Source of the DNA: Clavaria fumosa
Taxonomy: Eukaryota > Basidiomycota > Agaricomycetes > Agaricales > Clavariaceae
Assembly (NCBI GenBank): GCA_951802425.1
Contig: OX637795.1
Span: 2,460,501-2,524,500 of the forward strand
DNA length: 64,000 nt
Direction: 5' to 3'
In this document: positions 33,574 to 43,454 of the stretch, piece by piece
How the letters are laid out: each line of letters begins with the position of its first letter
How positions within the stretch are numbered: the stretch's first letter is position 1
The notes under the pieces: generated by a model
Databases searched by the model: none
What the model was told of the DNA's origin: nothing
The model's input: only the letters and a program-made list of their open reading frames with translations
Made by a program: the position numbers and the translations under genes

Positions 33574-34155
33574 TGTCAGGATCCATTACGTAAGCTGCTG
33601 TCACTAAGTCTGCAACGCGCTAGGATCTAGCTACGAGGACCGAGTATGGGATCACGTGACTACTCGCAACCTTAAGCGCCTGTCCACGACCTCAACCCCA
33701 CACCCGCGACTCCCCTGGCGCTTATAGGCTCGCGACCAGCACCCACCACGTGCCCCCACCCACGTTCCTTGCGATTTCCCACGCTCTGCAATTCGTGATG
33801 GAGGCGGATCAGCAAAAATGCCTCTGACATCCCCCATCAACCAATCTAACCTAAACGAGCTTAACTGAGATCTCCCCTCGGGTAGCCAAGACCGCGCCAA
33901 GCATTCCCTCTGTCGTTCTCCCCACACTCGTACCTCGCCGCTACCTTCCTTACCCGGCATCCCCTTTTCCCTTTATTGCCTCCCCTGTCCCGCACGACTC
34001 AGTGCGCGTAGCCTCGTTTGTCTTACTTATGACTCACTCCCTACACAGCCCCTTCCCCCCAGTATATATATAACGCCTTTGTAATGAGTGTAGGTCCTCA
34101 CGTTGAAATCGAGCTTCTTTCCCCTTCTCGCTTCTGTGAGGGACTCGGACTGACA
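33574..34155 (+). repeat. 3' LTR of chromovirus B
   Basis: 582 bp, nearly identical to the 5' LTR, followed by the ACGGG duplication. Confidence 0.94.
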
Positions 34156-34440
34156 ACGGGAGTATACACCCAATTGCTAAATTTGTGCAATGAAGATGGG
34201 ACATGCATCAAGGGTTCCTTATGTATACAGAACAAGTTTTGCGTGTTTACAGAGTTACAGAATGAGATTTGTTCGTATGGCCGCAATATGCAACAGGGTT
34301 TTTACCACCCTTGTGTACATCTACTACATATGTCATACTACTCTTACAGTGTCTGTTTCACCAACCAGCAATGCAACAAATTTCCAACATACAAAAGTTA
34401 ATTACAGCTTCACCCCAGTAGCCAGATCTTGAGGCAGCAA

Positions 34441-36685
34441 TCAATGAAACGCTCTGCACGGAACAGCCACCCGAAACGTCAAAAGCGAGATAAGTAACGA
34501 ATTAATAGAAAAGGGAAGACGGCACGTACTCTTCATGTAATTCCACCCCACCGACCCTATCTCTTCTCGCCGGGTCCAGCGCGCGCACGGCGTCCACCGC
34601 CGCGTCCCCGAGCCCAGGTGGGCCACACACGCCGACAGCCACGCCTGTCAACGGCTCAGCGTCCTTCACCGCCGCGCCCGCGCCGAGCGCCGACGCGCGC
34701 GCCACGAACGCCTCAAGCGCCTTGCGCAGGCGCGGCCGTCCCGGTGCCAATACGATGCCCGCGAAGGCGTCCGCTTCTGGCGGCATGCCCGCGGTTGCGC
34801 GCGTGTAGTGTACGCAGACACGCAACGGCGTGCTCACGCTCGCGCTTCGGTCGATGAGGGGCGAGAGGGACGGGTAGATTGCCAGCAGGGATGCTGTTGT
34901 ATTGTGCAGGACGAAACGTCCAACAACGCAGGGGAAGAGGGGATTGTTAATAATGAGGTCGCAGGAAGGAGGGAGTGCATCCCTACCTGGGTCTTGCACG
35001 ACCCATATCAATTCGATGATTCTGACGCGGCTAGCACCAGCAGAGTCCTTTTGAACGAGGTCTCGTATCACCGATAAGGCGAAGCTAATGCCGCTTCCTC
35101 CTGCAACCAAGAAGGCGCCAGAATAACTTGCAAACACCAGGTGTCCTAAGCCGCCTACAGAGGACGTTATCTCGGAGCTCAAAAAGGCGATAAAGATGAA
35201 CAACAGAAGAGTGGCGCACCATATGGGCCTTCAATGATAACCCAGACGTTCTTCTTGTGGCCCTGCTTCTCCCCATTCTCTCCGTCTCCATAGCCCGACG
35301 CCTTCGCCATCTTGTAAAGGTTTCCAGTCCAGTCCCCTGTGCTCTTGCATAACAAGACAAGTCCGGTGCGATGCTTGCTGGCGCTCGCGATAGTGAACGG
35401 GTGGGCCTCCGCCCATCCAAACCAGCCCATGCCAAAGGAGATCACGCGAACCCGCACATGCTGGCCTGCGCGCCAGCCTGCGTTAATCAAAGGAATCTCC
35501 ACACGCGTCGTGCAGAGCTCGGGGATCGGGCGGATAGTGGCTCGCGCGACGCGTGTCTTGAGCAAACGGAAGAGGTGATCGAGAGCGTAGAATCCACCGG
35601 CAACAAACAGGAAGATCGCGATGACAGGGCTGTGATAATATAACTGGAATATCATCACGTCAAGATATCTGTTAACATAGTGTGTTGAAGGAGACGAACA
35701 GCTGGACCCAAGAGGCTGAACGCGAGTACGTGTGAAATGTAGAAAACACGGTAGGCTCTTCGACGGAACCAGGACAACGAAAAGAGCGCGAGTGCGTCCA
35801 CGCAGACGAGCGCAACAACGCCCCACATTATGTATGTTTGTTGGAATTCGTCCGCAAGTGTGTTCGCAATCGTGTATCGATAGACTGGTGAAACAGAATC
35901 GATCAGTCTGGGCGTGAGGCTCAAACAGCAGAGATAGCCTACTATAACTGATTGAGTGCATGTTCGTGGCAATCGCGATGAGTCGTCCGGCGAAGCGGTG
36001 AATGTAATTCAGCTGGAGTGATATCGTGGAGTTGTTCCATGAGAACGAAAGGTCAAGAGGAACTCACCTTCTCATACCCAATGCCCAGAAACCAGCCCGG
36101 AATGCTATTCTTCGTCGCAAAAGCAACTAATACAGGAATTTGAGAGACCGCAATATGCCCAGTCCGATCCGGATCTCTCACTGGGTCAGAGAGATGGAAG
36201 CATCCGAACGCGACGATTGCAAAGTATCCCGCCAGCAGCGTTAGTTGACCAAGAGAGACTCCTGGGTCAACGCGGTACTGCAGCAGCCACGCCAGGAACC
36301 GCACAGATGGAGGACATGCTGAGACGTGCTTCGGGTATGTGTTGGACCCGTCGGAATCGGCGTTCATGAGCTGGTCCCTCTGTTTGTCGCTCTCCACAGC
36401 ACGACCAGCAGCATGCGCGCGGCTACCACTTCGGGACAAACCTCGATGCAGAGCATCAGAAGCACTCCGTGATAATTGCAGCTTTACATAGTGAAGGGGA
36501 TACATCTGATCAGGCTCGGAGGCGCGGAAAAGGGACGCAAAAGCTCGTCGAAGGTTTGCTAGCGCGAAGACCCCGAAGATGGCAAGCAAGACGATATCCA
36601 GATAGTAACCCAGCTTGATAGGGTCGCTTGCGATCTGGATGCTGATGGCTAAATTCGCCCCATTGACGCTGGGTCGGGCAGGCAT
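34441..36685 (-). CDS. Ferric/cupric reductase, FRE family (7 exons, 613 aa)
   Basis: Proposed exons, 5' to 3': 36685-36068, 36012-35943, 35884-35700, 35643-35220, 35154-34987, 34893-34530, 34453-34441; all phases agree. A plasma-membrane flavocytochrome that passes electrons from NADPH through FAD and two haems to extracellular Fe3+ or Cu2+. An N-terminal membrane helix precedes the ferric-reductase transmembrane region, with candidate haem His in FGCFHLSD, LNYIHRFAG and NMHSISY. The FAD motif HPFTIAS is near residue 372, then VIIEGPYGGLGH, the nucleotide-binding GGSGISFALS and CGPPGL. The C-terminus is ELHEEAFH, made by a 13-nt last exon. Start at 36685 is the first good ATG; an upstream exon cannot be excluded. 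An iron-uptake role is inferred from family. Confidence 0.9.
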
Positions 36686-37054
36686 GTGTACGGACTGAGG
36701 AAAAGAGGAGATGGGTGTGCCTGTTGCGCAAGACAATGCTTAACATAAATCCTGTGCGGGGATGATAGCGTTCACCTCTAAGCCTCGAGTTGTCCACGAG
36801 ACTACGTACAAGGTTACTTGAGGGGACTTGCCCGTACCGCCTCGAGCCTCGGGAGCTAGCTCACAGGCAAGGAAAACAACAGGCTAAAAAGCGGATCACC
36901 GGCTTACAATAAAGATGGGCGAAAGAGAGGACACAAGAGGTCGGGCGAGAGAAATTTTGTTGTGAAACGCACTTGGTTTGAGTCGTCGTCCCACATCGGC
37001 GCTGAAGCCACGTGCCCTAAAGTCGATCGATGATCGAAATTGCCATTTTTGGAC
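36686..37054. other. 5' flank of ferric reductase
   Basis: Promoter region of the minus-strand ferric reductase. No TATA or GATA-factor site was assigned with confidence. The 36904-37116 open frame belongs to the oxoprolinase relic or is chance. Confidence 0.35.
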
Positions 37055-37205
37055 ACATTGCACAGACGGCCCCGTTCTTGCATCGGAATTCCGCCAGAGG
37101 CGTTCCGGGCGCCCACTTTACCCGCCCTCCGTTTTCTTTCCGCAGTTTCTTCACCACGCCCTTCAGCAAGGTGAGCCCATATGGCCGCCAGGTCCTTGTC
37201 TATCG
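37055..37205 (-). pseudogene. Relic of a second 5-oxoprolinase C-terminus
   Basis: On the minus strand, RPYGL (about 37180) followed by RVKWAPGTPLAEFRCK (about 37085-37130) mirrors RQPYGLEGG and [15 protein letters not shown] of the downstream oxoprolinase exon 10 (37360-37707), with the middle missing. This suggests a tandem copy reduced to a fragment beside the ferric reductase promoter. Confidence 0.6.
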
Positions 37206-37359
37206 ATCAGCCGCTGTAACAAAGCAGAACGATGCGACGGGTATCATCAGTGACACGGTTGATAGTTCAGAGTTACAATTTGGAGGCTGATTTGAGGTTG
37301 CTTCAGAACTCAAGTTATCGTGCACCCAAGAGGCTAAACGCGTCTTGGATCATTCTACA

Positions 37360-39643
37360 TCAGAATTCTGCCTGCACTTTGAGGCGTTCCGCCAAGCTGC
37401 CCCTGGGAGCCCACTCCACCCGCTGAGCAGTGCTTTCTTCTGTGCCCACACCTACGTCCTCCGTTTCCTCCTTCACGCTGCTCCATGCTCCACCTCCAGG
37501 GGTCTCAATCACCAATCTGTCCCCCTTTCCCATCCAAACTGTCGCCTTCCCACCGATATTTATATACCGCGGCTCTGGTATCCCCTTCTTCTCGTCGTAG
37601 TCATTGGGCAGATCCCCGTCCTCTGCCCGCGGCTGTTTCACCCACGTGTTCCGACCGAGCCCACCTGGACCGCCTCCTTCGAGCCCATATGGCTGCCGGG
37701 TCCTCCTCTGCACAACTTCTGTCAATAAGCAGCCACAACAACGAACAACCACCACGAACCTCGCTCAGAATGCTCACTCTCATCCCCATTTTCATCTCCA
37801 GCTCTCGCACGCATCCCTCACCGCCACTCCACCTGCCCTGCCCTGCGCTCCCTTCGCGGAGACCAAATCTCCTCACGATGACCGGGTAGCGTCTCTCAAG
37901 GATCTCCACGTCCCCGATGCGCGTGTTCGTAATGTGCGTATGCACGCCCGACGTGCCGTGCCATGTTGGCCCAGCACCCGACCCTCCTGCGATAGTCTGG
38001 GCGTTGCCGGATCTCATCAATGGCTGACTGGAGCTCGGTATTGGTCAGCGTACTTCGTAATAACCCCAACCAGGGACACTTTTCCCGTCATGATCTTTCC
38101 CGCCAGTGCCAAAGGTGAGATTGCTGGAAATATGAGTAAGCACATAGCGCATCATGGCGACCCTGCAACAATGTGCGCACTTGGTACAACCCTGACTCGC
38201 GGCGCAAGCTCCGAACGCCTTCAGGACGACGTCCACGATTCTCTGACTGGTTAACACGTTCCCGCCACACACGGCTGCCGTCCTTGAAGGGCTCAGCAGT
38301 GATTTGGTCGGTATGATTACTGAAGGTCAATAACGACATTAGCGCTCTTGTAATTTCGCCAATGGAATCGTACTTTTGAGTGGCACAAGACAGCCCGCGT
38401 TGAGAGGGATGTCTACATTAAGCATACTGCGCATGCAATAGATTACAGAAGAGTGCACGACAGAGATGGGCGCGTTCAAGTTTCCTCGGACCTCGTTGCC
38501 CGTACCATTAAAATCGAATACGGCAGAACCGGAGTCTTCATTGATGGTTACTTTCAGGTGTATCTGGAAGCATTGAAAAGTCATAACACGAATGCTCAGA
38601 ATCTGTAGAAGCACAAGTCAATGGACGTACAGGAGATCCATCGTCTAGATAATCTGTCGCCTCCAGGACATTTGTGCCCATACGTTGCGCGACAGACCGT
38701 AGAAGGGACCGTACGGAGTGTTCCGCGTTGCGCCGAATGTGGAACATGTACTCCTGGACGGTTTCGAGACCATATTCCTCGACAACTAGAAAGGCAGCGG
38801 GCAGCACACTTGTGAGAAATGGCAGAAAACATTTAGACGTACTGGCATGTATCAGTTGGATACCTTTGTGGTTCGCCGCGATTTGCTATAATCCGAGTTC
38901 GTCAACTCACAACAATTTAGAGAAGTGTAGGAGGGGACGTGCAGCTTTCAAATCGCTTTCCACATCCTTGAAGTTCCTGCACCCAGAACAGCCCTCGAAT
39001 CTCGCTGGATCTTCCACCATCTTCTGCCATAAGCCGTCGTGATTGAACACACCTGCGCTGACGATCTTGAAGCTCTCGACGTTCGCGCCTTCCTCGAAAA
39101 TCGTCACCGAAGTGGGTGGCATCGACCCAGGGAGTATGCCGCCGATGTCTGCGTGGTGCCCGCGCGAGGCTGTGAAAAAGATGATACGGTACGGCGGGGA
39201 TGGAGAGAAAACAGGCGTGATGATGGTGATGTCGGGAAGATGTCTGCAGCGCTCAAGTTGGTGCCGACATTATAGAAAGACACTTACGAGCCGCCTGCGT
39301 GAGGAGAGTTAGTCATTAGGACATCGCCATCCTTGAGCGTGTCGCCGTGCAACTTCATCTGATACCTGACTGCACTGGTATATGGATTCAGGAAAGGCCA
39401 TATCGATTCAGGTTTTCCGCTGGAACACTCACAAACTCATGGAGCCGAGATGTATAGGGATGAATGGCGCATTCGCGACGAGGTCACCATCTGGTGCGAA
39501 CAACGCACAAGAGAAGTCGAGCCGCTCTTTGATGTTGGTGCTGATCGAGGTCTGCTGGAGTGACCGGCCCATAGCTTCGGCCACACACATGAAACGATTG
39601 GCGAACAGCGTTAGCAAGACGGGATCAGGTGTGCTATGTTGGG
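37360..39643 (-). CDS. 5-oxoprolinase, C-terminal (hydantoinase B) half only
   Basis: Ten exons read in phase: 39643-39433, 39374-39288, 39243-38943, 38885-38843, 38785-38631, 38563-38374, 38319-38181, 38123-38054, 37996-37760, 37707-37360 (592 codons). 5-oxoprolinase opens 5-oxoproline to glutamate using ATP in the gamma-glutamyl cycle. Family blocks: [103 protein letters not shown]. The intron after exon 3 seems to use a GC donor (GCACGT). The first visible exon begins after TTGACTAAT..CAG, an ordinary branch and acceptor, so it is internal. The N-terminal hydantoinase A half is absent: the DIRS-like element starts about 80-100 bp upstream, and no HyuA sequence is seen elsewhere here. The gene is therefore probably dead or rearranged. 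Confidence 0.88.
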
Positions 39644-39997
39644 CTGCATCATTGGAAGCAGGTGAAGCCATTAGTCAATTCAGAGGTCAGTGTCAAAGGC
39701 TTGACGTGCGCGACTTATTCTCCTATCTTGGCTCTGTACTCAGGCTGAGACGGGGGAGGGGCTTACATAATGGACACAATAGGTGAGAGCAGGCTTATGT
39801 AAATGTGAACTATACAGTGGTAAGCTGGAGACTAGGTATGGGAGAGCTTGGGTCAGACAAGTGGTGGCACTTGTCTGAGCCAGGCTGGGTGTGCCGGGGG
39901 AGCGACAGAACCACCCGAATGTGAGCCGGCGGGCGATGACGTGCGGGAGCGGAGACAGCACCCCCCAGCCCAGAGGGACGCTCGACGGCGAGGCCAA

Positions 39998-41201
39998 TCA
40001 GACTCTTGCAGTTGATCTAGAACCTTCCAAATGGATGTGAGCCAGGGATTCCACAGAACGCCAGTAAGCAAGGAACGAGTCGGATTCCCAGCGACCTAGA
40101 GTTTTGACGACATCAGGCGGGATGCCTCGTAGCAGAAGTTCCGTCATTCCCCCAATACGAAAGCTATGTCCCGAGAGGACGTGCGGTTCCCCGTTTGCAA
40201 TCCAGATGGCGTTGCACCAGTCAAGCAGCTTCTTTTTTTGATAGCGCCATCCACACTCCATTTGAGCTGTAGGAAAAGAGGGGGAGATGGAGGGGAACCT
40301 CATTAACCCGCAGATGATTTTCCATCGACGAGACCGGGTCCGATGGGCCGGTTTGGAAGCACAGGATCACAGAGGCCCCTCGCGACCCGGTCATCTTCGT
40401 CCAGGGAAGCCGCAGGCTGCGTGAACCTTTGGCCGTAGCGACGCTTCCCAGATCGGAGCGGGCGGGAATCTTGAGTGGTACTCGCAGGTGTTGTGTGTTG
40501 GGGAGCAACTCTCCCAGTCAGTTCTGACACCAGAACGCGGTTGTCGCCGCAGCGAGGCAGGCTGCGTCCAGCGGGCTTGAGCAGTCACAAGATGCGCACA
40601 ACATCAGAAGGTGATTCATCGACACCGGCCAACGCGGGGGCTTGACCGATGTTGCAGGTCGCAGGTTTTCGACGCCTCGCAGGACTTGTTGGAGACGTAC
40701 GCCCCCCATCCAAGGGGCGTTCGAGAAAATGTGCCAGGCTTGCACTCCGGACAGGATATTCCGCGCCGCTGAACCGGAGTAACGTCCTGCGAAGGAGGCC
40801 CCGAACTCACAGAGGAGTGACTCGGAGGCTGGTAAACGGGCCTGCACAGGGATGTTCTTCATGACGCACCAGGCAAGGTAAGCGGTGACGCCTCTGTTGT
40901 AGTTACGCCGCGTCGACTCCGCCCAGGACGCGGCCAGAGTGCTTGAAACCGCGTCCAGCTCCAGACCTGGAGGCGAGATCGCAGCGCTTGTTGGAGGTGC
41001 CTGCAGAGGATCTGACGCAATACCACTTTCGTTCGATACATCCCTAGTCGCATCCCGCGTCCCAGCGAGGCCGTCCGTAGGAGTTGGGAACATGGCCTCG
41101 ATGTGGCCTACCATGATGGCAGCGAGGGCTGTTGCGATGAACGATTCAGACTGCGATAGTGGCATTGAATGATACTGAGACACAGAGGAAGATGCACCCA
41201 A
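39998..41201 (-). pseudogene. Tyrosine recombinase of the DIRS-like element, two lesions
   Basis: N-terminal SAM-like domain (STRRNYNRGVTAYLAWCVMK, SLLCEFGASFAGRYSGSA), then the catalytic part with LGELLPNTQHLRV, GHSFRIGGMTELLLRGIPPD and LGRWESDSFLAYWRS, giving the H-x-x-R pair and candidate nucleophile Tyr. A TGA at 40518-40520 sits just before LGELL, where relatives usually have Arg. A second frame change lies in the A-rich KKK stretch at about 40225-40235. This enzyme would integrate a circular DNA intermediate. Probably inactive as written. Confidence 0.82.
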
Positions 41202-41452
41202 GTGATGAAGAGGCCATGGAGGGCACTAATTCTATGACATGAAGGCGAGACAGAGGCTACACGACAGAGACAGAGGCTGACACCATGAATGATGCAGCAG
41301 GTGAGACAGATGCTCGTACGGAAAAGGAAACAGCGAGAGAGTGTTCAAGTGCAAAAAGAAGAGGCGATGAAGGGTGTTGAACCCTTCGGACCCGGCGTTG
41401 CGACCCCAGCGGCGCCCTTCCAGAAATCAACGCCTCGATCCACGGCGGCACT

Positions 41453-41887
41453 CTAGAGATCGATGGCATGCCCGACGAACGCGCGTAGGCAGGTGGGCAC
41501 CTTGGGCGGGAAGGGGAGGCGGGGGAAGGCGGGTCGATGGCCACGGGATGGTCCGTCTGCCGGGTTGTGTGCGGACGGGATCCATGACACTTGTAACCAC
41601 AGGTCGTGCTCGTACAGAATCAGGAGGATGCGTCGGAGTACGGCATTCTGGCATGTTCCACGGGAGCGACCTGCGGCGAACGCGAGAACGACGCCTTGGT
41701 TATCGGAGCGGACCACAAGTGTAGCTCTCCGGATGCCCATCTGGACTGCAGCCAGCACCGCCAACTCGAGGGCCACCATCTCCGCCCAACCAATGTCGCG
41801 GCCGTCCGCTTTCCAACCCTTTATTAGCGGCCAAGCGAGCCACATCAGCAAAACCTGTTTTGGGACTGTAGAAACTGTAGAGGCCAT
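41453..41887 (-). pseudogene. RNase H domain, 3' part, of the DIRS-like element
   Basis: GWKADGRDIGWAEMVALEL, VVRSDNQGVVLAFAAGRS and VSWIPSAHNPADGPSRGH are the C-terminal RNase H blocks typical of fungal DIRS elements (catalytic E, D, D). The N-terminal RNase H strand (FFVDASTIWGIGLVYGG) lies about 10 kb away at 52215-52270, across the nested insertion. The first residues MASTVSTVPKQVLLM partly come from the inserted sequence. Confidence 0.8.
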
Positions 41888-42014
41888 AGAAATGAGGGTA
41901 TCTCTGCAGACCTCTGTAGCTCTACATAGATTGAGGGTATTCTATGCAGTATTGTGCAGAAGAGGCCCCATTGATCATCAGCAAATGGTCAAACTACTGA
42001 ATCTAACTGAAGCG

Positions 42015-42930
42015 TTGCTGCCGCCGCCGCCGTCATTACCGCCACCCGCCGTCGTCGCTGCCGCCTCCCGCCGCCGTCATCGTCGTCACCCCCCGCCGTC
42101 GTCATTGCTGCCCCCTGCCGCCGTCGTCACCGCCCCCACTGTCGTTGTTGCCGCCTCCCGCCACCGTTGTCGTTGCCGCCCCCCGCCGCCATCATTGTCG
42201 TCACCCCCCGCCGTCGTCATTGCCGCCCCCCGCCGCCGTCCTCACCGCCCCCACTGTCGTCGTCGCCGCCCCCCGCCGCCGTCGTTGCCGCCCCCCGCCG
42301 TCATCACCGCCTCCACTGTCGTCGTTGTCGCCCCCCGCCGTCGTCGCTGCCGCCGCCGTCGTCGTTGCCGCCCCCCCGCCGTCGTCATTGCCGCCCCCCC
42401 GCCGCCGTCGTTGCTGCCCCCCGCCATCGTTGTCGCCGCCCCCTGCCATTGTTGTCGCCGCCCCCCGCCATCGTTGTCGCAGCCCCGCTGCCGTCGTTGC
42501 TGCCCCCCGCCGTTGTCGCTGCCGCCCCCCGCCGCCGTCATCGTCGTCACCCCCCGCCGTCGTCATTGCCGCCCCCTGCCGCTGTCGTCACCGCCCCCCG
42601 CCGCCGTCGTTGCCCCCCCCGCCGTCGTCGTTGCTGCCCCCCCGCTGTTGTCGTTGCCGCCCCCCGCCGTTGTTGCTGCCGCCCCCCGCCGCCATTGTGG
42701 TCGTCACCCCCCCGCCGTCGTCATCGCCGCCCCCCGCTGTCGTCATCATCGCCGCCCCCCGCTGTCGTCGTCACCGCCCCCACTGTCGTCGTCGCACCCC
42801 CCGCCACCACCGTTGCTGCCCCTTGCCATTGTCACCCCCGCTGTCGTCGCTGCTGCCCCCGCCATCGTCGTCGTCACACCCCGCCGTCGTCGTCGCTGCC
42901 CGCCGCTGTTGCTGCTGATGGTGCCGGTGC
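42015..42930 (+). repeat. CCGCCGTCGTC-type GC-rich minisatellite
   Basis: About 0.9 kb of variable units like GCCGCCCCCCGCCGTCGTCATT, rich in CpG and in both Pro/Arg (plus) and Gly/Asp/Ala (minus) codons. Several frames are open throughout, so the 257-281-codon frames carry no evidence of coding. Confidence 0.85.
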
Positions 42931-43260
42931 TGCTGGTGCTGTCGTCGTCACCACGTGCCGCGGGTTTGTTCATGAATGGCTTGAGTGGGTCCAGCGGGGG
43001 GCATGGGGTTGATCAGCAGGATAGGCGGGTACACCTCCAGAGGCGTCTCCGCGGGTCGAGCTGGACAGTAGTATTAGTCATAGTATTACATAATATGGTT
43101 GAACTTAGCTTTTTGCCTCAACATGTCTCTGCTCCTCCCTTTCTCCCATCCCCATCCCCAGCAACGATGACAACAGCGACGGCACCCCTCACCCTCACCC
43201 TCACCCTCTCTCCTCCAGCGATGATGGCGGCGGCGGCAGCACCTCCTCCCTCTCCCCTTC
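42931..43260. other. Unique island between two GC-rich arrays
   Basis: About 330 bp less repetitive than its flanks, with TAGTATTACATAATATGG at about 43077 as the only AT-rich point. No gene, but a suitable place for a promoter or replication function of the surrounding element. Confidence 0.35.
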
Positions 43261-43454
43261 AGTGACAACAACGGCGGCGGCAGCACCCTCAGCGAGGGGC
43301 CACCAGGTGCGCCCTTCCTATTCTTTTCATATTTTTGATTTACAAGGCGATGGTGAGGGCGGCGGCACTTGTCCCTCTCCTCTCTCTCCTTTTATCCCTT
43401 CCTCTCCTCCCTCTCCTCTCCTCCCTCTCCTCCCTCCGTCTCACCTCCCTCTTC

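Larger units (their letters stand above)
23719..34155 (+). mobile_element. Ty3/Gypsy chromovirus B with nested foldback element
   Basis: LTRs of 582 bp (23719-24300 and 33574-34155), both TGTCAGGATCC..GGACTGACA, are flanked by the 5-bp duplication ACGGG (23714-23718 and 34156-34160). Without the 3.8-kb foldback insertion it would be about 6.6 kb. pol is a single open frame, and the LTRs differ at very few positions, so insertion was recent. It sits about 290 bp beyond the 3' end of the ferric reductase gene. It has longer LTRs and a higher GC content than elements A and C, hence a separate family. Confidence 0.95.

Noticed and set aside
39740..39997. Possible N-terminal exon of 5-oxoprolinase upstream of 39643
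   Set aside because: The 85-codon minus frame has no HyuA motif and lies within the 3' end of the DIRS-like element.
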